A model generated the notes under the pieces. The model saw only the letters and a program-made list of their open reading frames with translations, did no database searches and was not told where the DNA came from. From NCBI GenBank assembly GCA_030527105.1, contig JAUNBK010000011.1:1-64000 (forward strand): 64,000 nucleotides of DNA, written 5' to 3'. Below, piece by piece: positions 26,030-33,082 of this stretch (position 1 is the first letter of the stretch; every line of letters starts with the position of its first letter). This DNA is from Planctomycetia bacterium (GTDB lineage Bacteria; Planctomycetota; Planctomycetia; Pirellulales; Thermoguttaceae). Made by a program: the position numbers and the translations under genes.

Positions 26030-27109
26030 CTATTTCTCCAAAATCTGCCGGATGTTCTCTTTCGTCACGGGCGAAATAATCCCCTTCTCCGTGATAATTG
26101 CACTCACGAACTTCGCGGGCGTCACGTCAAACGCAGGATTATATACCCGCACGCCGGTGGGCGCGGTCTGTTTTCCAAACCCGCAAATAATCTCTTCCGC
26201 CCCGCGCTCCTCAATGGGGATCGAGTCCCCCGACTCAAGCGACAAGTCGAACGTACTCTCGGGCGCGGCAACATAAAACGGGATACCGTGCAAATGGGCG
26301 AGCGCAGCCACCATGTAGGTTCCGATTTTGTTTGCCACGTCGCCATTAGAGGCAATCCTGTCCGCGCCCACGACACACGCTTGAACCTTTCCCTCTCTCA
26401 TGACGAGCGCCGCCATCGAGTCGCAAATGAGCGTCACGGGGATTTCGCGCTGCATAAGCTCCCACGACGTTAGACGCGCACCCTGGAGAAGCGGTCTCGT
26501 TTCGTCCGCATAAACGTGAATCTTTTTCCCCTCGGCAACGGCGGAGAAAATAACTCCCAATGCCGTCCCATAATCGGCAGTGGCGAGTCCGCCCGCATTG
26601 CAATGGGTGAGAACTCCGGCACCATCGGGGATTAATTCCGCGCCGAAATCGCCGATCGCTCGACAAATGGCACGATCCTCGTCGTGAATTCTCTGCGCCT
26701 CCATGAGAAGACGATTTGCTGCCTCGCGCGGATGAAACGAATGGGTGAGTTTCATCACCAAACGAAAATCCTCCGCCGTCTTTTTCATGCGGTCGAGCGC
26801 CCAAAAAAGATTGACGGCAGTCGGACGACTCGACGCCAAATACTCCGCCACTTCGTAAAATTTGGCGAAAAAAGTCTCCTCATCTGCCTCGAGAACATTT
26901 TGCACACCGAGGCAAACGCCGTACGCCGCCGCAATTCCGATCGCGGGCGCACCACGAACGCGCAAAGAGCGTATGGCTTCCCATACCTTTTCCACATCCC
27001 CGTTGGCACACTCCACCTCGCGAAACTCGAGCGGGAGCAACGTTTGATCAATCAAAATGAGCGACCCTGTCGCATCTCCACACCAACGGATAGTTTTGAG
27101 ATTCAACAT
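26030..27109 (-). CDS. mtnA: S-methyl-5-thioribose-1-phosphate isomerase
   Basis: A 359-residue enzyme of methionine salvage (MTR-1-P to methylthioribulose-1-P). LIDQTLLPLEF, SLRVRGAPAIGIAAAYG (RGAPAIG signature), LTHCNAGGLATADYGTALGV (catalytic Cys), VYADETRPLLQGARLTSWEL, VVGADRIASNGDVANKIGTY (catalytic Asp) and FYVAAPESTFD are all present in order. ATG 27109 begins MLNLKTIRW, the usual family start; a TTG at 27127 is in frame but less likely. The eIF2B-like relatives lack the RGAPAIG motif, which argues for true MtnA. Confidence 0.95.
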   Translation of the reverse strand: MLNLKTIRWCGDATGSLILIDQTLLPLEFREVECANGDVEKVWEAIRSLRVRGAPAIGIAAAYGVCLGVQNVLEADEETFFAKFYEVAEYLASSRPTAVNLFWALDRMKKTAEDFRLVMKLTHSFHPREAANRLLMEAQRIHDEDRAICRAIGDFGAELIPDGAGVLTHCNAGGLATADYGTALGVIFSAVAEGKKIHVYADETRPLLQGARLTSWELMQREIPVTLICDSMAALVMREGKVQACVVGADRIASNGDVANKIGTYMVAALAHLHGIPFYVAAPESTFDLSLESGDSIPIEERGAEEIICGFGKQTAPTGVRVYNPAFDVTPAKFVSAIITEKGIISPVTKENIRQILEK

Positions 27110-27123
27110 ATTCTGCCCAATCT

Positions 27124-28002
27124 TCAATTATAAAGGGGAAAAACATACGTGCGATAGTTCCACGACGAGAGTTTGTCGCACGTAGGAATAAGCATACAAA
27201 AAGCGGACGGTCCGCAACAATCAATCACAACCTGACGAGAATTGGGGAATTTGAATCCGTCGGGACAAGGATCGTGTCCGCAGACGAGTATATCGGCATT
27301 GACCATGTCGGCAAAAATGTCGGCGTTTTTTTGACGATAATCTCTCCCCCACACGAGACGATAAACGGAACCATCGCGCAAAAAGTCGGAACCCGGATCG
27401 AGAGCACGATAAAAAATGGTCTCGTCGAAAACCCGATCCTCGACGTCTAAAGCGTCCGGAATGCTGTGCGAAAAGAAGATGTGGTCCGCAATTTTCACCG
27501 CAAGAGGACAACTTTCGAGGTACCCCAACATGGCGAGGCGCACTTCCTCCGCCTTGTGCCCGTAGCAATACCTCAAGCCACAAGCGAAGGAAAAATTCAG
27601 CAGTTGGCGACTTTTTTGGATTGGATAGTCCGTGAGTTCCGCCAACTCGTGATTGCTCATGATATGGTGGACTCTCTGAGGGTAGCGCACCTTCATTTCC
27701 GCGACGCTTTCGAGCACGGAGTGGGATCGGTCCCCTCCTCCGTTTGGGTAGGAAGGACCGCCGTGGCAAATTTCTTGAAAGACCAAATGCCGCCGAGGGT
27801 GGTTCTCCAAATCCGCTCTCGCGACGATTTCGGCAAAATTGTCGACATTGCCGTGCAAATCACCCGTAAGAAAAACGTCCTGCGCGTTCTCGAGATTCAG
27901 AAAGACGATATTTCCTTCGCGCGCCACCGTTTGGTTATTCATTTCGGTAGCTTTGAGGAAAATGGCAATTGCCTCTTCGACCGTGCGGGAAGTCCAATTC
28001 AT
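27124..28002 (-). CDS. Calcineurin-like metallophosphoesterase
   Basis: A 292-residue cytoplasmic protein. FLTGDLHGNVDNF supplies the D-x-H and dinuclear metal signature, SNHELAEL the GNHE-type box, HIFFSHSIPD and VCGHDPCPD the later histidines. The usual GDxVDRG motif is replaced by a CHGGPSYPNGGGDR region, so the metal site is atypical. It is the first gene of the mtnA operon, though no link to methionine salvage is known to me. The substrate is unknown. Confidence 0.85.
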   Translation of the reverse strand: MNWTSRTVEEAIAIFLKATEMNNQTVAREGNIVFLNLENAQDVFLTGDLHGNVDNFAEIVARADLENHPRRHLVFQEICHGGPSYPNGGGDRSHSVLESVAEMKVRYPQRVHHIMSNHELAELTDYPIQKSRQLLNFSFACGLRYCYGHKAEEVRLAMLGYLESCPLAVKIADHIFFSHSIPDALDVEDRVFDETIFYRALDPGSDFLRDGSVYRLVWGRDYRQKNADIFADMVNADILVCGHDPCPDGFKFPNSRQVVIDCCGPSAFCMLIPTCDKLSSWNYRTYVFPLYN

Positions 28003-28125
28003 ATCGATGACGCACCTAAAAGAGAATTTTTTGTCCCGAACCTACGCAACAAAACCCCCATTTTGTTGGAAACTCGGCTAAAAAAACTCTCGAACGAACT
28101 TTACTACTCAAAAAAACCGCAAAAC

Positions 28126-28153
28126 TTTATAAAAAAACCAAAAAAACCGCCAA
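28126..28153 (-). promoter_or_regulatory. Promoter of the phosphoesterase-mtnA operon
   Basis: Minus strand TTGGCG, 16-bp spacer, TATAAA in an A/T-rich setting, about 120 bp before the start at 28002. Confidence 0.5.
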
Positions 28154-28180
28154 ATAAGTGAAAAAATGCCGACACTCCTC

Positions 28181-28208
28181 TTGCTTTTTCGGAAACACCT
28201 GCTAAAAT
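28181..28208 (+). promoter_or_regulatory. Promoter of a candidate noncoding RNA
   Basis: TTGCTT, 16-bp spacer, TAAAAT on the plus strand; it points into a gene-free interval that ends in a plus-strand terminator. Confidence 0.5.
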
Positions 28209-28214
28209 GATACT

Positions 28215-28429
28215 ATCCTTAATGGATGACTTTTCACCCTTACTTTTCCTTATGTCTACTCAGGATTGTTTCGTGTGTCGACGGAATGGTATAGGCTGGA
28301 CAAGCGTTTTCACTTTTTTGGGGTCGTAATCGTCGAGCCTATTCGGCGTTATGATAAAGTACGCTTTCTCTCCAATTGATACCATAGGGCGTTCTGAGGT
28401 GGCTTTCGTTTTTGGAAGCCGCTTTTTTT
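28215..28429 (+). ncRNA. Candidate structured small RNA (~215 nt)
   Basis: The interval lies between a plus-strand promoter (28181-28208) and a plus-strand intrinsic terminator (GTGGCTT...AAGCCGC, 28399-28422, then seven T), with no credible ORF. A helix of 11-nt arms joins ATAGGCTGGAC (28291-28301) to GTCGAGCCTAT (28332-28342) with one G-G mismatch. It does not look like tmRNA, RNase P RNA or SRP RNA to me; a 6S-like RNA or a new family is possible. Confidence 0.5.
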
Positions 28430-28442
28430 ATGCACCAATCTT

Positions 28443-29189
28443 CTAGGCTTCCTTCGCCTCGAACTCGCCCTCGCCAAGCATCTCGCGTCGATCCAAAAGG
28501 TCGCCACTTTTGGTGTCCATTCCTTTCGTGATTTTCGATGTAAAATCCAATTTATGCACTGGCTGAACCACACTCGAGCAAATATTCTTGAGGTGCGACG
28601 TCATACGTTTCATAAATCGGAACATGAGGACGTCCGCAGCCGTGTGGCAGTCGGGTGTATCCAAACGAAGCAGGCGCTCCGTATTGCGGTCGCATTGTTT
28701 TGCGAGCCAAACGCACTCGCTGATGATCTGCCGCGCAAAATCCTCATCTTGCCTGTCACACGCACTAATCGCGTCGACAAAAACCTTGTCGATCGACGCC
28801 CGAAGCACGAGCAATCGAACACGATCGTCCCCCTCGGGCAAAAAGGGACAAATCGTCCCCATGTCGAAAATGTTTTTCGAATAATCCCCAAGCCGCTCCG
28901 CATCTTTCGCAATGCTCATCATCACGAGCGACTCCGGGTCCACCGTCCCTTGAACGGAACAATGCACCACCAGTTCCTTTCGAATCTGGCGCTCCGACTT
29001 ATTGACGGTTTTGTCCAACGCCAATAAATTTTCCCTCAACGACTCCGCCTCTTCCCCATCAAGGGCAACCAGACAGGCAGTGGCAAATTCCTGACGCGCC
29101 GTCTCCAGCATCGCGAGGAAGTCGTTTCTGATTTTCTTAAGCCCCGGCGAGGGAACGCTGTGAAACAAAGTTCGAAACCAACCCAACAT
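28443..29189 (-). CDS. PhoU-domain protein
   Basis: A 248-residue helical protein with a PhoU-like fold. NFLAMLETARQEF-type helices and DAERLGDYSKNIFDMG (family motif with acidic Fe/phosphate-binding residues) are in the first half. RNTERLLRLDTPDCHTAADV and MKRMTSHLKNICSSVV form the second half. It starts 22 bp after the Na/Pi cotransporter and so is a soluble regulatory partner of it, like fused NptA-PhoU proteins in other bacteria. ATG 29189 is favoured because AGAAGG lies 9 nt upstream; ATG 29198 directly abuts it. Confidence 0.88.
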   Translation of the reverse strand: MLGWFRTLFHSVPSPGLKKIRNDFLAMLETARQEFATACLVALDGEEAESLRENLLALDKTVNKSERQIRKELVVHCSVQGTVDPESLVMMSIAKDAERLGDYSKNIFDMGTICPFLPEGDDRVRLLVLRASIDKVFVDAISACDRQDEDFARQIISECVWLAKQCDRNTERLLRLDTPDCHTAADVLMFRFMKRMTSHLKNICSSVVQPVHKLDFTSKITKGMDTKSGDLLDRREMLGEGEFEAKEA

Positions 29190-29211
29190 AATCGACATCC
29201 TTCTTCTTCAC

Positions 29212-30603
29212 TTAGTGTGTCACTTGACTTTTATCGGACGGAGAGGAGTGCTCTCGTTGACGCTCCTGCTCCGACTCGGCACAATCGTTTGATTCCACAG
29301 AATCCACACCCTGACCAGCGCTTTGCCCGCCGCTTTGATCAACTTTCTGGTCTATCATTTTAGGGTTTATAATCCCGCTGTCCTCAGTTTTTTCGGCACC
29401 CTCAGCCTTCTCGATACCCTGCCCCTCGGCGGGTGCGTCGCGCCAGATCAAAATCCCACTGCCGGGAATGATGAAAAACATCATGGCGACAAAGACGAAC
29501 GCCCAAATCCGATTTCGCTCGATAAGTGTCGCAAGCAAATGGGACAAGTAAATTGGTATCTTGCGCATGAACGGGAGCGGATAGAATATCAGCACACCGC
29601 ACACATTGAAGAGCGTATGCACCAACGCTACCGTGACGCCCGCCGACGAATTGCAAACCGTCGAGGCGAGCAGCCCCGTGATCGTTGTACCAATATTCGC
29701 ACCCAAAAGGAGCGGAAACGCAGCGTAGGCGTTGAGCACCCCTGCCGCATACATCGGCACCAAAAGCGACGTCGTGATCGACGAGGACTGAACTATCATT
29801 GTAATAAGCGCCCCGATCGCGATTCCAACGTAGCCATGCTGCTTAAGGACTTTGTTGAGCCAAACCTCCATTTTCCCCGCCATGAGAACACGCATGTTGG
29901 TCGTGATATAAACCAACGAAACGAGAATCAAAGCGAGCGAGAAAACGAGAGCGGGCAGCGACTTCCACCCTCCGACGAAGAGCGGGAGCCACTTAAAAAA
30001 TTCCATGAAAAACTCGTACGTCGGATCGACCGCAAGAGCAATCGGATTCATAAACGACACTCCCTCAGCAGACGCGCCAGAGGATACGAACTGCGTGAGA
30101 TACGTTGCCGTGTACTCGAGAAAACCAACGCCAAAATACTGCCTCGAAAGAACTTCGGTCGGGAAGAGAATCGCAACAACGAGCATATTGAAAATATCGT
30201 GCACGTTCGAACAAGCGAGCACCCGGCTAAACACCTTTCGGTCGCCCACGTGCGCCATCGCGACCATGGTGCACGTTATCGTGGAACCAACGTTCGCCCC
30301 CATCACGATAGGAATCCCGCAGGCGAGCGACATTTGCCCTGCTCCAACCATCGTGACGACCAAACTCGTCGTTGCGGAAGAGCTTTGCATGATCGCGGTG
30401 GCAAAAATCCCAATCGCCAAACCCGCAAAAGGATTGCTGAAGCCGGATTGAAGGGACTCCATGACCCCTCCGCCAGCAAGCCCCATCGCCCCTCCGAAAA
30501 GTTTTACGCCAACAAGAAACCAATAGACCAAAAAAACAAATAGTCCCAGACGACCAAGGATCGTCCAGCCTGTTAGTTCAGAGGATTGCGCTGATTTGGG
30601 CAT
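29212..30603 (-). CDS. Na+/phosphate cotransporter (NptA/PhoU-associated, PNaS family)
   Basis: A 463-residue membrane protein with two inverted Na_Pi_cotrans repeats. Each contains a QSSS motif (MQSSSATTSLVV, VQSSSITTSLLV) and a GAN-x-G-T/S-TIT motif (GANVGSTITC, GANIGTTITG). About nine hydrophobic segments precede a charged C-terminal tail (residues about 400-463). It imports inorganic phosphate with sodium. The promoter at 30665-30693 drives it together with the PhoU-like gene behind it. Confidence 0.95.
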   Translation of the reverse strand: MPKSAQSSELTGWTILGRLGLFVFLVYWFLVGVKLFGGAMGLAGGGVMESLQSGFSNPFAGLAIGIFATAIMQSSSATTSLVVTMVGAGQMSLACGIPIVMGANVGSTITCTMVAMAHVGDRKVFSRVLACSNVHDIFNMLVVAILFPTEVLSRQYFGVGFLEYTATYLTQFVSSGASAEGVSFMNPIALAVDPTYEFFMEFFKWLPLFVGGWKSLPALVFSLALILVSLVYITTNMRVLMAGKMEVWLNKVLKQHGYVGIAIGALITMIVQSSSITTSLLVPMYAAGVLNAYAAFPLLLGANIGTTITGLLASTVCNSSAGVTVALVHTLFNVCGVLIFYPLPFMRKIPIYLSHLLATLIERNRIWAFVFVAMMFFIIPGSGILIWRDAPAEGQGIEKAEGAEKTEDSGIINPKMIDQKVDQSGGQSAGQGVDSVESNDCAESEQERQREHSSPSDKSQVTH

Positions 30604-30664
30604 AATTTTTTCTCATATGTATCTACAACACGAGTTGTGAAAGTGGAAAAACCCACCGGTGCGC

Positions 30665-30693
30665 GCATTATACACAAAAGATGCCCGTGCGTC
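30665..30693 (-). promoter_or_regulatory. Promoter of the Na/Pi-PhoU unit
   Basis: Minus strand TTGACG, 17-bp spacer, TATAAT, about 60 bp before the start codon. I see no clear Pho box. Confidence 0.75.
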
Positions 30694-30757
30694 AAGGGGT
30701 ACTCAAAATTGTCCAGCATCCTTGGGTGCGATCAAAAAAAGTTTGCATTCGAGATTC

Positions 30758-30895
30758 TACAGAGCCGAGAACGAAGAGCGCAGCCCGTAGTTCCAGACAA
30801 AAGGGAGAATTTCTTAGCGCTTGAGTGGGAGGTCTCTCCCCCTCAATTCCCCCGTTTTTGAAGGGGTACGCCCGCAGGGCGGGGGTAGTTCAGAA
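30758..30895 (+). repeat. Second dispersed repeat family, copy 3, plus a GC-rich inverted block
   Basis: AGCCGAGAACGAAG and TAGTTCCAGAC match copy 1. Downstream, GTACGCCCGCAGGGCG with GGGGTAG is the reverse of a block at 63069-63100, so the two loci share more than one segment. There are no ORFs. Between the two promoters this 30604-31149 gap holds no gene. Confidence 0.5.
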
Positions 30896-31010
30896 GTGGA
30901 AAATTCTCCGGCGCCCTACTTTTTCCGCGCCTTTATGTTCGCCTTTTTGTTCGCGTAACGCAATTTATTCAGATTTTTTCTGATAATCGATATTTTTCCA
31001 TCTTCCACCC

Positions 31011-31039
31011 TTGACTCCCTCAACAAAGAGTGCTATACT
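31011..31039 (+). promoter_or_regulatory. Promoter of the Sel1 protein gene
   Basis: TTGACT, 17-bp spacer, TATACT, about 115 bp before the start. Confidence 0.7.
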
Positions 31040-31098
31040 GGCATTATTGTCAAAGAGCCAGTGAGACTTTTGCGGGAATTTTATTGGAGAAATTTTTA

Positions 31099-31142
31099 TA
31101 TAATACTTCTCGTTGAAATTGCCAGGGAAAAACGGAGAACGA
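31099..31142 (+). repeat. Dispersed repeat, internally deleted copy (orientation A)
   Basis: Begins TATAATACTTCTCGTTGAAA like full copies, then jumps to AAAAACGGAGAACGA from the other end, so the core is missing. It lies in the leader of the Sel1 gene. Confidence 0.6.
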
Positions 31143-31155
31143 AAGGTGCGTGAAG

Positions 31156-31965
31156 ATGAGGTATTGTCGATTTTGGATTTCTTGTTTAGGACTTTCCGTC
31201 GTTTTCTCATTACAGACTTTTTGCTTGGCGGAAAAGACGACGAGCGAAGGGGAATTCGAGGAGGAGTGCGCGCTCTTCCTTGAGGCGATGAATTTCTACC
31301 ATGGGAACGGCGTGGAGCGCAATATCCCCAAGGCAGTGGAGCTTTTCGAGCAGGCGGCGCTGGAGGAACACCATGTCAATTCCATGAAAATGCTCGTCCG
31401 AATCTATAGCCTCGGCGAGGGGGTGGAGGTCGACGAGGAGAAGATTCTGAAATTCCTCCAAATGGCGGCGGGAGCGGGGGATGCCGACAGCCAGTTCACG
31501 ATGGGGATGGTACTCATTGCAAGCAAAAATCCCGAACAAAAGAAGGATTCTGTCGTGTGGTTTGAGCGCGCGGCAGAACAAAATCACCCAGAGGCGCAGA
31601 GAACGTTAGGAATCTTCTGCTCCACGGGAAAGTATCTGCCCAAAAACGACGAAAAAGCTGTTTTTTGGTTCCAAAAAGCGGCGGACTTGAACGACGCGAT
31701 GGCGCAGCTCGCGCTCGGCATGGCGTTGCGCGACGGCGTCGGCACTCCGAAAAACGAAAAATTGGCGTTTTCGTACCTGTTGAAATCCGCAAAGCGTGGT
31801 TTGGCGGAGGCGCAATACAACGTGGCGGTATGCTACATCAACGGCACGGGCGTCAAGCGCGACACGCGGAAAGCCGTGCCTTGGCTCAGAAAGTCTGCGG
31901 ATCAGGGGTTTGCTCAGGCGATCCAACTCTTGGAGAAAGTGGGAATTCCCCACTCCTCGTTGTGA
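31156..31965 (+). CDS. Exported Sel1-repeat protein
   Basis: A 269-residue protein with a signal peptide (FWISCLGLSVVFSLQTFCLA) followed by about six Sel1-like repeats: AMNFYHGNGVERNIPKAVEL, MLVRIYSLGEGVEVDEEKIL, TLGIFCSTGKYLPKNDEKAV, ALGMALRDGVGTPKNEKLAF and NVAVCYINGTGVKRDTRKAV. The alternating A-x-x-x-L-G and G-V-x-x-D-x-x-K-A pattern is diagnostic. Sel1 proteins are adaptors in protein assemblies; the partner is unknown here. The frame is also open from GTG 31150, but AAGG spacing favours ATG 31156. Confidence 0.88.
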   Translation: MRYCRFWISCLGLSVVFSLQTFCLAEKTTSEGEFEEECALFLEAMNFYHGNGVERNIPKAVELFEQAALEEHHVNSMKMLVRIYSLGEGVEVDEEKILKFLQMAAGAGDADSQFTMGMVLIASKNPEQKKDSVVWFERAAEQNHPEAQRTLGIFCSTGKYLPKNDEKAVFWFQKAADLNDAMAQLALGMALRDGVGTPKNEKLAFSYLLKSAKRGLAEAQYNVAVCYINGTGVKRDTRKAVPWLRKSADQGFAQAIQLLEKVGIPHSSL

Positions 31966-31986
31966 TTTTGGGCTGAAATGTGCGGG

Positions 31987-32093
31987 TGTATGCTCATCCT
32001 CCCCTAAAATTTGTGCCTTCGCAAAGTTTCGGGAGCCGTGGCGCGTAGCTCCAACGGCGGACGGCACCGGAAATTTCAACGAGAAGTATTATG
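31987..32093 (+). repeat. Dispersed repeat, full copy (orientation B)
   Basis: From GTATGCTCATCC to GAAGTATTATGAA, with the core CCAACGGCGGACGGCACC. It lies between the Sel1 and nucleotidyltransferase genes. Confidence 0.8.
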
Positions 32094-32113
32094 AATATTA
32101 GGAGCATGAAAAG

Positions 32114-32809
32114 GTGATTTTTTTTCAACAGCAGGAGTGGAACGATTCGCTCCAGGAGCTTCAGGCGATCTTCGGATCGCGGCTCGTTTGCCTCGGACTG
32201 CAGGGGAGTTATCGACGTGGAGAGGCGACTCCAACGAGCGATTTGGACCTGGTTTTGATTTTGGACGTTTTCTCCTCGGAAGATTTGCGGGCGTATCGAG
32301 ATTGGGTGCGGCGCTCGCCAATGGCGGACAAGTTGTGTGGTTTCGTGTCGGGGAAAGCAGAACTGTTGGCGTGGCCGAAGGCGGACTTGTTCCAATTTTA
32401 TCACGACACGCAGCCTCTGGCAGGGACGTTGGACTGGCTCCAGCTGCGGATTCAGCCTGCGGACGCTTGGGAAGCGGTTCGAGTCGGGGCGGCGAATTTG
32501 TACCACGCGGTCTGCCACAGCTATCTTTTTGAGGATCGCGCGTCAAACCTCCGGGAGCTTTATAAAAGCCCGTTTTTCATCTTGCAGGCAAAAGTCTATT
32601 GTGAGACGGGGGAGTATTTTTCTTCCCAAGAGGCTCTTTTGCCGCGCGTTTCTCCAGTGGATCGAAAAATTTTGGATATCTGCGTGGGGCGGAAAGTGAT
32701 TTTTTCTGGCAGTCTTTCGGATCAAGCGATTGCGGATTTTTACGATCTGCTTCTGACTTGGTGCGGAGGGCTTCTCCGCTGGTGCCAGCAGGAAAAAACA
32801 AATACGTGA
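32114..32809 (+). CDS. Nucleotidyltransferase-domain protein
   Basis: A 231-residue soluble protein. The motif GSYRRGEATPTSDLDLVLIL contains the G-S-x-A/R-R-G...S-D-x-D-L pattern of Pol-beta-type nucleotidyltransferases (two metal-binding Asp). The C-terminal half, helix-rich with many Leu and Trp, is unrelated to known antitoxin partners that I can name. Such domains occur in kanamycin-type transferases and in MNT/HEPN toxin-antitoxin pairs; no HEPN gene is adjacent, so a toxin role is not supported. The start is GTG 32114. The gene is flanked by dispersed repeats on both sides. Confidence 0.75.
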   Translation: MIFFQQQEWNDSLQELQAIFGSRLVCLGLQGSYRRGEATPTSDLDLVLILDVFSSEDLRAYRDWVRRSPMADKLCGFVSGKAELLAWPKADLFQFYHDTQPLAGTLDWLQLRIQPADAWEAVRVGAANLYHAVCHSYLFEDRASNLRELYKSPFFILQAKVYCETGEYFSSQEALLPRVSPVDRKILDICVGRKVIFSGSLSDQAIADFYDLLLTWCGGLLRWCQQEKTNT

Positions 32810-32839
32810 AACGGCATGATCGCGATAATGCAGTAGTGC

Positions 32840-32925
32840 ATTTTGGTTTTCACGAGGTCTCGGGAGCCGTGGTGTGTAGATCCAGCGGCGGACGGAACCA
32901 AAAATTCGAACGAGAAGCATTATAA
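32840..32925 (+). repeat. Dispersed repeat, partial diverged copy (orientation B)
   Basis: Retains GGGAGCCGTGGTGTGTAGAT, the GGCGGACGG core and the GAGAAGCATTATAA right end; the left arm is mostly lost. Confidence 0.65.
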
Positions 32926-33002
32926 GGCGCGATGAGTAAAAAATTCATGCGGCTGCCTCTAAATTTGACGGCACCAGCCCTGCGAAAAGTTTTCTTGCCC
33001 CC

Positions 33003-33030
33003 TTGTTTTTTCTTGGAAAAATGGTACAAT
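33003..33030 (+). promoter_or_regulatory. Promoter of gyrA
   Basis: TTGTTT, 16-bp spacer, TACAAT, about 50 bp before the GTG start at 33083. Confidence 0.7.
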
Positions 33031-33082
33031 AGATGGGATATTAGGGTGTGTTTGATAGAGGCTTAATAGCGAAGGAAAAACC

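Noticed and set aside
28215-28429. tmRNA, RNase P RNA or SRP RNA at this interval
   Set aside because: The length and lack of hallmark sequences (no CCA end, no conserved P4 or SRP loop) do not fit.
29323-30543. 406-codon frame antisense to the Na/Pi cotransporter
   Set aside because: The opposite strand encodes a clear PNaS transporter with paired QSSS motifs; the antisense is composition-driven.
32114-32809. MNT antitoxin of an HEPN/MNT pair
   Set aside because: The nucleotidyltransferase motif is present, but no HEPN-domain partner is adjacent on either side.
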